This document shows, one piece after another, positions 33,842-42,940 of a stretch of 64,000 nt of DNA (position 1 is its first letter; the number at the start of each line of letters is the position of its first letter). The translations under genes and the position numbers were made by a program. Location of the stretch: the NCBI GenBank assembly GCA_023388055.1, contig JAEWGW010000020.1:62001-126000 (forward strand). Direction: 5' to 3'. The notes under the pieces are model-generated. The model saw nothing but the letters and a program-made list of their open reading frames with translations. It did not search any database and was not told the origin of the DNA. Origin of the DNA: Bacillota bacterium. Lineage in GTDB: Bacteria > Bacillota > Bacilli > Paenibacillales > NBRC-103111.

Positions 33842-35350
33842 ATGATGGAGCAGAAGCCAATGCTGAGCATGAACGGGATTCATAAGGAATTTCCCGGTGT
33901 TAAGGCGCTGACCAATGTGGACTTCCGGCTGTTCGCCGGAGAGGTTCATGCACTCATGGGGGAGAATGGCGCCGGCAAATCCACATTAATCAAGGTGCTG
34001 ACAGGCGTATATTCCATCGATCAGGGTGCAGTGGAGCTGGACTTCAAACCCATCCGGATCGCCAGTCCGCATGATGCGCAGGATGCGGGAATCAGTACGG
34101 TGTACCAGGAGATCAACCTATGCCCCAATTTGTCTGTTGCGGAGAATATCTATATCGGACGCGAACCGCGCCGGTGGGGCCGCATTCTCTGGAAGGAGAT
34201 GAACCGCAATGCCGAGCAATTGCTGAAGCGGCGGTTAAATCTGGAGATCGATGTCACCCAGCCGCTGGAGCATTATTCCGTGGCTGTGCAGCAGCTTATT
34301 GCCATCGCCAGAGCCGTCAGCATCTCCGCCAAGGTGCTTATCCTGGATGAGCCTACCTCCAGTCTCGACCGGGGGGAGGTCGTGCAGCTTTTTTCGGTTA
34401 TGACGCGTCTGAAAAATGAAGGACTGGCGATTTTGTTCGTGACCCACTTTTTGGACCAGGTGTACGAAATTTCGGATCGGATTACCATTCTTCGGAACGG
34501 AGAATTGATTGGGGAGCATCTGGCCAAGGATCTGCCCCGGATCGAGCTGGTGTCGAAGATGATCGGCAAGGATATGAAGCTGCTGGAGGAGCTGCCCAAG
34601 GCTCCGGAGGCGGAGCAAAGCCGGACTGAGATTTTGCTGCATGCGGTGAATCTTGGCAGAAAAGGCGCCATCGAACCGGTGGAGCTGAAGATTTACCAAG
34701 GGGAGGTAGTGGGGCTTGCAGGCCTGTTGGGGTCGGGAAGAACGGAGCTGGCCAGACTCCTCTTCGCAGCGGACAAGGCAGATTCCGGTGAGATCCGGAT
34801 CAAAGGAACCAAAGCAAACTTGAATACACCCAGACAAGCCATTGACCAATCCATTGCCTTTTGCCCGGAAAACCGGAAAGCGGAAGGGATTATTGATGAG
34901 CTTACCATCCGGGAAAATATCATTCTGGCTCTCCAGGCCTCCCAAGGCTGGTTCAGGAAGATCCACCGGAAGCGGCAGGATGAAATCGCGGTTGAATATA
35001 TTCAGGCGCTGAACATTAATCCCCCCAATCCCGAGCAGCTCATCAAGAATCTGAGCGGAGGCAACCAGCAGAAGGTGCTGCTGGCGCGGTGGCTCTTGAC
35101 CCGGCCCGACCTGCTGATCCTCGATGAACCCACCAGAGGCATTGACATTGGCGCCAAGGCGGAGATTCAGAAGCTGGTGATTACCTTTGCCCAAAAAGGG
35201 ATGTCTGTCCTGTTTATCTCCTCGGAGCTGGAGGAGGTTCTCCGGGTAAGTGAGAAAATTATCGTATTGCGTGACCGTCACATGGTCAAAGAGATATCCG
35301 GCTCCGAGATGAGCCAGCAGCATGTGATGAAGGCGATTGCGGGAGGTTAA
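33842..35350 (+). CDS. ytfR: Sugar ABC transporter ATPase with two nucleotide-binding domains, YtfR type
   Basis: Cytoplasmic energy unit of the CUT2-class importer, 502 residues. The first ATPase half has Walker A GENGAGKSTLIK, Q-loop YQEINLCPN and Walker B LILDEPTSSLD. The signature before this Walker B reads HYSVAVQQL, degenerate from LSGGQ, as in RbsA-like proteins. The second half has LLGSGRTELA in place of Walker A, a proper signature NLSGGNQQKVLLARWL and LLILDEPTRGIDIGAK. GGAGGAGGAG precedes ATG 33842/33845. It is followed after five bases by the first permease gene. Confidence 0.92.
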   Translation: MMEQKPMLSMNGIHKEFPGVKALTNVDFRLFAGEVHALMGENGAGKSTLIKVLTGVYSIDQGAVELDFKPIRIASPHDAQDAGISTVYQEINLCPNLSVAENIYIGREPRRWGRILWKEMNRNAEQLLKRRLNLEIDVTQPLEHYSVAVQQLIAIARAVSISAKVLILDEPTSSLDRGEVVQLFSVMTRLKNEGLAILFVTHFLDQVYEISDRITILRNGELIGEHLAKDLPRIELVSKMIGKDMKLLEELPKAPEAEQSRTEILLHAVNLGRKGAIEPVELKIYQGEVVGLAGLLGSGRTELARLLFAADKADSGEIRIKGTKANLNTPRQAIDQSIAFCPENRKAEGIIDELTIRENIILALQASQGWFRKIHRKRQDEIAVEYIQALNINPPNPEQLIKNLSGGNQQKVLLARWLLTRPDLLILDEPTRGIDIGAKAEIQKLVITFAQKGMSVLFISSELEEVLRVSEKIIVLRDRHMVKEISGSEMSQQHVMKAIAGG

Positions 35351-35355
35351 CCAGA

Positions 35356-36384
35356 ATGCTTAAGCATCATTTGTTTTGGCCGTTGGCTGTATTGGGAGCA
35401 CTCCTGCTCTTCAATCTGATTTATTCCCCTGACTTCTTCTCCATCCAAATGAAGGAGGGGCATCTGTACGGCAGTCTGATCGATATTCTGAACTTCGGCT
35501 CTCCGCTGATTATTGTCGCCATCGGGATGACATTGGTGATCGCCACCTCCGGCATTGATTTATCTGTAGGCTCCATAGTGGCCATATCGGGGGCCATTGC
35601 TTGCCTCTCCATCAGCAACGGGGGAGACAGAAGCCCCTTCAGCCTCATGGTGACAGCGGTTATTCTGGCCCTGGTACTCGCTCTAGTGCTGGGTTTGTGG
35701 AACGGTTTTTTGGTTGCCGGAGTAGGGATGCAGCCGATTATCGCAACTCTGATCCTGATGGTAGCCGGACGCGGGATTGCCCAGCTGATTACCAGCGGCC
35801 AGATTATTGCCGTCTCCAATGCTCCCTACAAGTTTATCGGTGCAGGCTCCTTGGCTACGCTGCCGTTTTCCATCTTTATTGTGGCAGCCGTATTTCTGGC
35901 CGCTTCATTATTTACCCGCAGAACAGCCCTTGGCTTGTTTATCGAATCGGTGGGGTGCAAGCCCGTTGCCAGCCGTCTTGCCGGTATCCGTTCCAAAACC
36001 GTGCTGCTGGCTGTGTATATGTTCTGCGGCCTATGCGCCGGTATTGCCGGCTTGATCCTTAGCTCCAACGTATCCAGTGCAGACGGCAATAACGCAGGGC
36101 TGTGGTATGAGCTGGATGCCATTCTGGCGGTAGTCATCGGCGGCACCTCTCTGAATGGAGGGCGTTTCTATCTGGCGGGAACCTTGGTGGGTGCGTTAAT
36201 TATCCAAACCCTAACCACAACCATTTACATGATCGGGGTTCCACCCGAAATTACGCTGGTGGTCAAAGCCTTGGTTGTCCTGATCGTGTGTCTGATCCAA
36301 TCGGAAGCCTTCCGGCAAACCCTCGTTTCCCGCTGGAGATCAAGGCATTATCCGGCAGAACGGGAGGTGAAGCAGCATGGTTAA
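35356..36384 (+). CDS. ytfT: Sugar ABC transporter permease, YtfT type
   Basis: Membrane subunit of the CUT2 importer, 342 residues, eight to ten helices. The BPD_transp_2 signature is visible in ITGGIDLS-like ATSGIDLSVGSIVAISGAIA and in the C-terminal DAILAVVIGGTSLNGGRF. It differs from the second permease throughout, so the channel is heterodimeric as in E. coli YtfT/YjfF. Starts five bases after the ATPase stop with GGGAGG inside that gene, and overlaps the next permease by eight bases. Confidence 0.9.
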   Translation: MLKHHLFWPLAVLGALLLFNLIYSPDFFSIQMKEGHLYGSLIDILNFGSPLIIVAIGMTLVIATSGIDLSVGSIVAISGAIACLSISNGGDRSPFSLMVTAVILALVLALVLGLWNGFLVAGVGMQPIIATLILMVAGRGIAQLITSGQIIAVSNAPYKFIGAGSLATLPFSIFIVAAVFLAASLFTRRTALGLFIESVGCKPVASRLAGIRSKTVLLAVYMFCGLCAGIAGLILSSNVSSADGNNAGLWYELDAILAVVIGGTSLNGGRFYLAGTLVGALIIQTLTTTIYMIGVPPEITLVVKALVVLIVCLIQSEAFRQTLVSRWRSRHYPAEREVKQHG

Positions 36385-37336
36385 AAAGCAGTATCTACCC
36401 ATACTAGTAACAATAGGTTTATTCTTGCTTATATTCGCCATCGGCTCCTTCCGGTACACCGGGTTCTTCAGCATTCAGGTACTGATGAATCTGCTGATTG
36501 ACAATGCTTTTCTTCTTATCACAGCAGTTGGAATGACCTTTGTCATTATTACGGGGGGAATCGATCTCTCCATTGGCTCCATGATTGCCTTAACCACCAT
36601 GATTTCCGCTGTGCTGGTCAATCACGGCTGGCCGCCCTTGCTGGTGATTCCTCTGGTGCTGGCGGCCGGAGCGTTGTTTGGCTGGGGGATGGGAGCGGTG
36701 ATTCATTACTTCAAGATCCAGCCGTTTATTGTCACCTTGGCCGGCATGTTTCTGGCCAGAGGGCTGTGCTACATCATAAGCATCAATACGATTACCATCG
36801 ATCATGCCTTTTACCGGACGGCAGCCCAGACCAAGCTCCGTCTGCCGGGAGGCAGTTTCATCTCCATCAGTGTGCTGATTGCCCTTGCGGTAGTGGGGGT
36901 TGGCATATACATGGCCCATTATACACGCTTCGGCCGCAACGCCTATGCCCTGGGCGGCAGCGAACAATCCGCATTGCTCATGGGTTTGCCTGTTGGCCGT
37001 ACCAAGCTGCTGGTGTACATGTTCAGCGGTTTCTGCTCGGCACTGGCCGGGGTGGTGTTTACCTTCTATATGCTGTCCGGCTACGGCTTGCATGCCATGG
37101 GAATGGAGCTGGATGCCATCGCCGCGGTTGTTATCGGGGGGACGCTCCTCACCGGCGGAGTCGGATATATTGCGGGAACCTTCTTCGGCGTCATGATTCA
37201 AGGAGTGATCCAGACCATTATCAGCTTCGAGGGAACACTCAGCTCCTGGTGGACCAAAATTGTCATCGGGGTCCTATTGTTTTTGTTCATCCTGCTTCAG
37301 AAGGTGTTAAGCGAGCGGAAATGGGCGGAGCATTAG
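36377..37336 (+). CDS. yjfF: Sugar ABC transporter permease, YjfF type
   Basis: Second permease of the heterodimeric channel, 319 residues. It carries FVIITGGIDLSIGSMIALT and DAIAAVVIGGTLLTGGVGYI, the two conserved permease blocks. The overlap with the preceding gene and the site GGGAGGTGAAGCAGC support ATG 36377. The last gene of the importer operon: its stop overlaps by four bases the convergent gene for a sensor binding protein, with no terminator between. Confidence 0.9.
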   Translation: MVKKQYLPILVTIGLFLLIFAIGSFRYTGFFSIQVLMNLLIDNAFLLITAVGMTFVIITGGIDLSIGSMIALTTMISAVLVNHGWPPLLVIPLVLAAGALFGWGMGAVIHYFKIQPFIVTLAGMFLARGLCYIISINTITIDHAFYRTAAQTKLRLPGGSFISISVLIALAVVGVGIYMAHYTRFGRNAYALGGSEQSALLMGLPVGRTKLLVYMFSGFCSALAGVVFTFYMLSGYGLHAMGMELDAIAAVVIGGTLLTGGVGYIAGTFFGVMIQGVIQTIISFEGTLSSWWTKIVIGVLLFLFILLQKVLSERKWAEH

Positions 37337-38310
37337 AGCGAACCGTCCAGATCCTGCCCGGTGATCTCTTGAAAACGGGAGTTGATCCAGTCCGGAAGGG
37401 CAGTCCCGGCAGCGGCCTGCAATAGGGCGGTGATGATCCGTTCGCCAAGCTGCTCCTCATTCTCCGATATCACCGCGTGAATTTGCCCGTTAATCAGGGC
37501 TTCCTTTACCTCAGGGGTCAAGCCGTAGGAGAAGGCGAAGCGCTTCAGCCCCTGGGCCTTCCAAACGAGGATGGAGGTGGAGCTGGAGATCATGTCCAAG
37601 GTTACCAGCGCATCAAAATGGGGGTGAGCATCGATCATGTTCTCCAGCTCCTCCAGGGCCAGCTGGCTTTGGCCGTTATGGTAACGGACTTCCAGGATTT
37701 GAACCTTGGTATTTGCTTTGAGAAAGGCCAGCATCCCTTCCAGCCGGGTTTGCTCCTTGACGGCCTGCTCCAGACCTCCCTGGATCATAATCATACCCTT
37801 GCCCTTCAGCTGCTTGTTAATCATCTCGCCCATTAACCGCCCCTCCTGATAAGCATCCGCTCCGATATAGCTGGCTCGTTTGCTTAAGGGCACATCAGCT
37901 TCGAAGCAAATCACCGGAATACCCTGCTGCACAGCCTTATCGATAACAGGAGCAAGCTGCTCCGAGTCGATAGGGCTAATGGCGATGGCATCCACCTTTT
38001 GCCGGATCATATTCTCCATCATCAGAAGCTGCTGCTCCAGATTCAGCTCCGCAGGCGCCTTGACCATCAACCGGATATGGTGCTGCTTGGCGCTTTCCTC
38101 CATACGGGTGGTCATCATCTCATAATAGGGATGCGCCATCGGATAGAGAATGCCGAAGGTAAGGGGTTCAGCATTCTCCTCATCCCCCGGCGCGGGAACG
38201 GCTGATGCTCCGGAGGGCGTAACAGGGGACGAAGAGGAAGCCTGACATCCCGGCAATAGAAGCTGAACCAGCAAAACCAGAGACAGCAGGATTGCATATT
38301 TACCGTTCAC
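37333..38310 (-). CDS. Sugar-binding lipoprotein encoded with the two-component system (probable ligand sensor)
   Basis: Peripla_BP_4/LacI-type binding lipoprotein, 325 residues. The lipobox is LLLPGC near residue 22. The fold begins with LTFGILYPMAHPYYEMMTTR and continues with VDAIAISPIDSEQLAPVIDKA and GIPVICFEADVPLS. It is distinct from the YtfQ-like proteins in this window. GTG 38310 follows GGAG by nine bases and overlaps the regulator gene by 11 bases. Being the last gene of a kinase-regulator operon, and not of the transporter, it probably presents the sugar to the kinase, as ChvE-like proteins do. Confidence 0.85.
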   Translation of the reverse strand: MNGKYAILLSLVLLVQLLLPGCQASSSSPVTPSGASAVPAPGDEENAEPLTFGILYPMAHPYYEMMTTRMEESAKQHHIRLMVKAPAELNLEQQLLMMENMIRQKVDAIAISPIDSEQLAPVIDKAVQQGIPVICFEADVPLSKRASYIGADAYQEGRLMGEMINKQLKGKGMIMIQGGLEQAVKEQTRLEGMLAFLKANTKVQILEVRYHNGQSQLALEELENMIDAHPHFDALVTLDMISSSTSILVWKAQGLKRFAFSYGLTPEVKEALINGQIHAVISENEEQLGERIITALLQAAAGTALPDWINSRFQEITGQDLDGSL

Positions 38311-39919
38311 GAAGCTCTTCTCCTTTCAGACTCAGAAGAAATTCATCCTGAATGCCGCTTTTCCTGAACTCCCGTGTGGTTTGCCCGGTGATTCGCTTGA
38401 ACAAATTGGAGAAATAATGGGCATCGCTATACCCAACCTGATGGGCAATTTCATAGGAGCGCCTTGTAGTGGCCTTCAGCAGCTCCTTGGCCTTCCCGAT
38501 CCGGATTTGGGTCAGATACTCGATGAAGGTTTGCCCGGTTTCCTGGCTGAACACCTTGCTCAGATGGCTGGGGCTGACCCTGACATAATCAGCGGCGTCC
38601 TGCAGAGAAATACTGTCCTGATCATAGCGGCTCTGGATAAAATCCTTCACCTTGATCAGCATGTCGTTGTACTTGTCCATCCGGCTCCGCCAGAACCAGA
38701 AGAGCTCGGTCAGCCTGATCAGATAGGCGCAGCATTCCTGCCAGGTGCACACAGAGGCGATTTCCTGCTGCAGCTGCGTCAGAACGGTATCCAGATCGGA
38801 CACATGGCGGTACATGTCCTTGGCGGAGCGGAAGGCCTCAATGGTCAGATCATTGAGAATGTAGCAGCCGACGGAGGAGGTCTGCCAATTGATCGTTTTC
38901 AGCGCAACCGTATACTCCTCTATGAAGGCAGATAATTGTGCAGCTGTACCTATCTTCAGGAAATTCACGAACCAGCCTCTTTCCAGAAAAAGCGCCGGCT
39001 CCAGCTGTCCCATGGAATCCTCCCACAGGGCGTGGCGGTTTTGCCGGGAAAGTCTGCGCCAATGCATATCCTCCGCAGCATCCAGAAACGTAAGATGCAC
39101 ATGCTGAAGACGGTCCTGTACAGAGCCGATGCCAATGGACATGGACAGGGAGGAGCTGTCGGGAATGGCGGCTTGCAGCTCCTTGAAGGGCGATAGCTCA
39201 GACTGGAGCTGCTCTAACGTGTCCCCCTTCAAAATCCAGACGGCTTCCGTTTTCGTTCTCTGGAATTGCAAAAGAAGGCTGTTTTCCTTCAAGCTGTTGA
39301 TCCGGTCCAATAACTGCTGCTCCTTCTCCTCCAGAGGGGAGGGAGAGGTTCGTCCGGCATCGATAATCACCGCGTTATAGTAGCGGGCGATAAGATCGAC
39401 ATCCAGGGCGGTGCTCAAGTGCAGTGCTTCCACAGTTGTGATGAAGCCGCTGCACAGATCATTCAGGAGCTTATGGCGGGAAGCCTGGGCCTGGCCGGAT
39501 TCATTGCGTTCCCATTGCCGGATCCGGGCTTGCTCATCCCGTTCCTTGTCAATGACTGCACCGACCTTATGGAGGGTGGCAAGGAGCTCCGCTTGGGAGA
39601 AGGGCTTCAGACAGAAGTCCTGAATCCCCATCCGCAGGGCATTCCGGGCATGCTCAAACTCCCCGTGGCCGCTTAAGATAATGATCTTGATGGCCGGGAA
39701 CCGGTTGACCACAATGCTGCACAGCTCCAACCCATTCATAAACGGCATGGCAATATCCGTGATCAGAATATCCGGAAGCAGCTGCTCAATTAAAGGGAGG
39801 GCAACTTCACCGTCAGGGGCATCGCCGCAATATACAAACCCTTCTGCATGCCAATCAATGCTGTCGCGGATCGTCTCCCGGAACACAATCTCGTCATCCA
39901 CCAGCAGAATCTTCTTCAA
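38300..39919 (-). CDS. YesN-type response regulator with AraC DNA-binding domain
   Basis: Transcription activator, about 539 residues. The receiver is at the N-terminus: ILLVDDEIVFRETI, phospho-Asp in DILITDIAMPFMNG, Lys in DFCLKPFSQAE. A long middle region follows. The C-terminal AraC domain has two HTH motifs: ISLQDAADYVRVSPSHLSKV and SYEIAHQVGYSDAHYFSNLF, ending FKRITGQTTREFRK. TTG 39919 is chosen because GGAGGGAGATTA stands directly before it and the start overlaps the kinase stop as TTGA; the longer frame to 40021 has no binding site. Its likely target is the divergent or nearby sugar-importer genes. Confidence 0.92.
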   Translation of the reverse strand: MKKILLVDDEIVFRETIRDSIDWHAEGFVYCGDAPDGEVALPLIEQLLPDILITDIAMPFMNGLELCSIVVNRFPAIKIIILSGHGEFEHARNALRMGIQDFCLKPFSQAELLATLHKVGAVIDKERDEQARIRQWERNESGQAQASRHKLLNDLCSGFITTVEALHLSTALDVDLIARYYNAVIIDAGRTSPSPLEEKEQQLLDRINSLKENSLLLQFQRTKTEAVWILKGDTLEQLQSELSPFKELQAAIPDSSSLSMSIGIGSVQDRLQHVHLTFLDAAEDMHWRRLSRQNRHALWEDSMGQLEPALFLERGWFVNFLKIGTAAQLSAFIEEYTVALKTINWQTSSVGCYILNDLTIEAFRSAKDMYRHVSDLDTVLTQLQQEIASVCTWQECCAYLIRLTELFWFWRSRMDKYNDMLIKVKDFIQSRYDQDSISLQDAADYVRVSPSHLSKVFSQETGQTFIEYLTQIRIGKAKELLKATTRRSYEIAHQVGYSDAHYFSNLFKRITGQTTREFRKSGIQDEFLLSLKGEELRER

Positions 39920-41727
39920 TAATCTCCCTCCAGCCTGATCGGTACCGTAACGGTCACCTTTGTTCCTTGGGACGGCCAGCTCTCCAGTTGGACGCCGTAT
40001 GCTTCCCCGTAATACAAGCAAATTCTCTGATGCACATTATGCAGCCCGAATCCCCCGGACACCTCATTTTCCGTTTTCTCCGGGATCTGAAGCTGTTTCA
40101 GCTCGCCGCGCAGCACCTCCAGCTTGGATTCGGTGATTCCCTTGCCGTTGTCCTCTACCACCAGGCGGATTTCCCGGTTTGCGGTTATGCCGCCGCTTAC
40201 CCGGATTTGGCCCTTGCCCCGCTTATTCTTCAGGCCGTGGTACAGCGCATTCTCCACCAGGGGCTGCAGAATCATCTTGAGAATGGGCAGATGGCGGATG
40301 CCGGCATCCACATCAATTTCATAATCGAGGATGTCCCGGTAACGGATCTGTTGAATAATCAGATAGTTCTCCAGATGCTCCAGCTCTTGATTGACGGTAA
40401 TCCAATCCTTGCCCTTGCTTAGACCGATCCGGAAAAAGCGGGAGAGGGCCAGCACAACCTGAATCACCTGCTCCTTGCGGCCAGCCTCGGCAAGCCAGAG
40501 GATGGAATCCAGCGTATTGTACAAGAAGTGGGGGTGGATTTGGGCTTGCAGAGCACGCAGATCCGCCTTTTTCAGCTCACGCTGCTCCTTGATGCTCTGG
40601 TCTAACAATGTCCGGATTTTATCGATCATGGAATTAAAGCTTCTGCCCAGATCACTGATCTCATCCTTGCCCGTGGGAGTTACCTTGGCTTCCAGGAAGC
40701 CGGAGGCGGCCAGCTGCATCTTCTTTTTGAGAATATGAAGGGGCAGAGTGAGGCGTTTGGTCAGGAAATAATGAAGGGTAATGGCAAAAATAATGCTTAG
40801 CACCACACTGACAATGATCAGCTTCCGAATGGAATTGGCATCATAGACAATATCCTGCAGGGGCACACTTCCCACAATGCTCCAGCCCGTAACCTGCGAA
40901 CGGTTGGCGAACACAAACCGGGGTTTGCCTGCCGTTAGATCGATGCTGTGTTTCTCCGTGCCTTGGATGAGAGGAGCTAACACCTCCGCTTGGGGCAGCA
41001 TCTCGTTATCAGCTAATGTGGCAGGTTTAAATATCGGCCTTCCGGCTTCATCCACTATATAAAGAAAACCGCTTTTGCCAATGGTGACCTGGTCACAGAA
41101 CTGCTGCACCGTCCGGTCGTTGAGATCAATGATCATGTACCCGATCACCTCATGCGTTACCCGCTGTTTGATGGTGGAAACGATGGAGATGTAATGGTCC
41201 TTATACCGGGAGCCATCCAAGGGAATCAGTGCGGATGCTCCTGATGATGGAAGATTCAATACTGTGTCGGCTTGCTTCAGGAGCGATTGAAAGGGGGGAC
41301 CGGAAATGGAATTTAGGTTGACCTGGAACACGCCTTTTCTTTCACTGATGCCCCGGCCGTAGGTATTGATCATAATCACATTCAGCACATTGTCATTCTG
41401 GTAGGTTTGCCGGTAGGAGCCCATGGTTTGGAGAATATCCTTCGCATTCCGGTAGGTATCGTTCTGGGAGAAAAGGAACTGCAGTACACTGGGATTCTTC
41501 TCCAGCTCCAGCAGCTTTCTTGTCTCCAGGAAGAGATTATCCATATCCCGGATTACCTGGTCAGACAGCAGCAGCGTAGCGGACTTGCTGTTCTGCAGGA
41601 GCGTGTTATACGCTTTCTGATAAGAAATGAGTCCTACGCTAATCAAGGGCAGGCAGGTTAAGCAAATAAACATCAGAAGCAGCTTGCCGCGCAGACTGGA
41701 GGTTATCCGGCGAAAGATCGTGAGCAT
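39916..41727 (-). CDS. YesM-type sensor histidine kinase (dCache-HAMP-His_kinase)
   Basis: Membrane kinase, about 603 residues. Helix 1 (about 14-36) and helix 2 (about 290-312) bound an extracellular Cache-like domain containing VIGYMIIDLNDRTVQQF and KSGFLYIVDEAGRPI. HAMP follows, then the YesM-class phospho-acceptor block LQAQIHPHFLYNTLDSILWL and ATPase motifs LQPLVENALYHGL, VEDNGKGI and GGFGLHNVHQR. ATG 41727 is preferred over GTG 41739 since GGGG lies six bases before it. It is the first gene of a kinase, regulator and binding-protein operon and is divergent from a second ytfQ-like gene. Confidence 0.92.
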   Translation of the reverse strand: MLTIFRRITSSLRGKLLLMFICLTCLPLISVGLISYQKAYNTLLQNSKSATLLLSDQVIRDMDNLFLETRKLLELEKNPSVLQFLFSQNDTYRNAKDILQTMGSYRQTYQNDNVLNVIMINTYGRGISERKGVFQVNLNSISGPPFQSLLKQADTVLNLPSSGASALIPLDGSRYKDHYISIVSTIKQRVTHEVIGYMIIDLNDRTVQQFCDQVTIGKSGFLYIVDEAGRPIFKPATLADNEMLPQAEVLAPLIQGTEKHSIDLTAGKPRFVFANRSQVTGWSIVGSVPLQDIVYDANSIRKLIIVSVVLSIIFAITLHYFLTKRLTLPLHILKKKMQLAASGFLEAKVTPTGKDEISDLGRSFNSMIDKIRTLLDQSIKEQRELKKADLRALQAQIHPHFLYNTLDSILWLAEAGRKEQVIQVVLALSRFFRIGLSKGKDWITVNQELEHLENYLIIQQIRYRDILDYEIDVDAGIRHLPILKMILQPLVENALYHGLKNKRGKGQIRVSGGITANREIRLVVEDNGKGITESKLEVLRGELKQLQIPEKTENEVSGGFGLHNVHQRICLYYGEAYGVQLESWPSQGTKVTVTVPIRLEGDY

Positions 41728-41808
41728 ATGAAACCCCACTTAAGGAAAATATTAGTAGACCACTCTAGTAGAATTATGAACGATTCCTTTTTAAAACGCA
41801 ATCATAGG

Positions 41809-41834
41809 AATTATACGTATAATTATGCTATAAT
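41809..41834. promoter_or_regulatory. 16-bp palindrome and -10 box in the kinase/ytfQ-like divergent region
   Basis: AATTATACGTATAATT (41809-41824) is a perfect palindrome, followed by a consensus -10 TATAAT (41829-41834) for the plus-strand gene. It could bind the AraC-type regulator or another factor. No convincing -35 box is seen, as expected of an activated promoter. Confidence 0.5.
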
Positions 41835-41885
41835 TGTTCCGATTTTACATGTATCTGGTGGATGTGATCCGAAGGGGGGACCCGG

Positions 41886-42920
41886 TTGTACAAAATCCTG
41901 TTCCTTGTTTTTCTGGCCGTTGGCATAGCGGCGGCTCTTATAGGCTGTTCAAAGGATAAGGTTCCCGGTTCTGATCAGACTCAGGCCGCGGCGGGAATGG
42001 CAGAACGGCCTTTGGCGGCTGTACTGTCGCCGGAGGGACGTATCCTTACCCTGGGTTTCTCCCAGCTGGGTTCGGAGAGCGATTGGCGGAGGGCAAACAC
42101 ACGGTCCATCCAGCAGGCAGCGGACGAAGCGGGAATCCGGCTGGAATTGAACAACGCAGAGCAGTCCCAGGAGAAGCAGTTCGAGGCGATCCGTTCCTTC
42201 ATTCAGAAGAGGGTGGATGTGATTGCCATTGCGCCTGTTGTGAAGCAGGGCTGGGAGCCTATTCTCCAGGAGGTCAAGCAGGCCAACATTCCCGTCATCA
42301 TCATTGACCGGTTCATCGATGTGGAGGACCCCGCCTTGTATCTGACCTTTATCGGCTCGGATTTTTACCAGGAGGGGCAGCGGGCAGGCAAATATGTGCT
42401 GGATAAGCTGTCTGACCATAAAGGATCTATTGGCATTGCCGAATTGAAGGGCACCGAGGGCTCCGCTCCGTCCATTGACAGGGGCAGAGGCTTCCGGGAG
42501 GTCATCAGGAAAAGGGCGGATATGGAGATTGTGGAAAGTGCTTACGGAGACTTTACCTTCGATCAGGGCAAACGGATAATGAGGGATTTTTTGCAGCGGC
42601 AGGGCAAGCGGATCCAGGTAGTGTTTGCCCATAATGACGATATGGCGTTAGGCGCGCTGGAGGCTATGGAGGAGTACGGGCTCACGCCCGGCCAGGATAT
42701 CATCATCGTTTCGGTGGACGGGACCAAAAAAGCTCTGGAGGAGCTGGTCCGGGGGCGGATCAACAGCGTGGTGGAGTGTAATCCCATGCTTGGGCCGGGA
42801 CTGATGCAGGCGATTCGGGAGCTGTATGACGGCCGCACCTTGCCCAAACGTATTCTTACACCGGAGGGGATATTTACGGAGGTTACCGCGGAGGGGGAGG
42901 TTCATCAACGTCTTTATTAA
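41886..42920 (+). CDS. Second YtfQ-like sugar-binding lipoprotein
   Basis: Paralogue of the binding protein at 32730. It shares LTLGFSQLGSESDWRRANTRS, FIGSDFYQEGQRAGKYV, FAHNDDMALGALEAMEEYG and VECNPMLGPGLMQAIREL with it. Lipobox ALIGC lies near residue 21. Start is TTG 41886 after AAGGGGGG; no ATG is available. It lacks transporter genes of its own, so it probably feeds the YtfRT-YjfF channel or works as a sensor for the divergent kinase. Length of 344 residues is the same as the first copy. Confidence 0.85.
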   Translation: MYKILFLVFLAVGIAAALIGCSKDKVPGSDQTQAAAGMAERPLAAVLSPEGRILTLGFSQLGSESDWRRANTRSIQQAADEAGIRLELNNAEQSQEKQFEAIRSFIQKRVDVIAIAPVVKQGWEPILQEVKQANIPVIIIDRFIDVEDPALYLTFIGSDFYQEGQRAGKYVLDKLSDHKGSIGIAELKGTEGSAPSIDRGRGFREVIRKRADMEIVESAYGDFTFDQGKRIMRDFLQRQGKRIQVVFAHNDDMALGALEAMEEYGLTPGQDIIIVSVDGTKKALEELVRGRINSVVECNPMLGPGLMQAIRELYDGRTLPKRILTPEGIFTEVTAEGEVHQRLY

Positions 42921-42940
42921 TGGGAGAGGTGGCGATTCAC

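Noticed and set aside
34235..35323. Minus-strand frame of 362 codons opposite the sugar ATPase
   Set aside because: Composition is that of a reverse reading of an ATPase; the plus-strand gene has all motifs.
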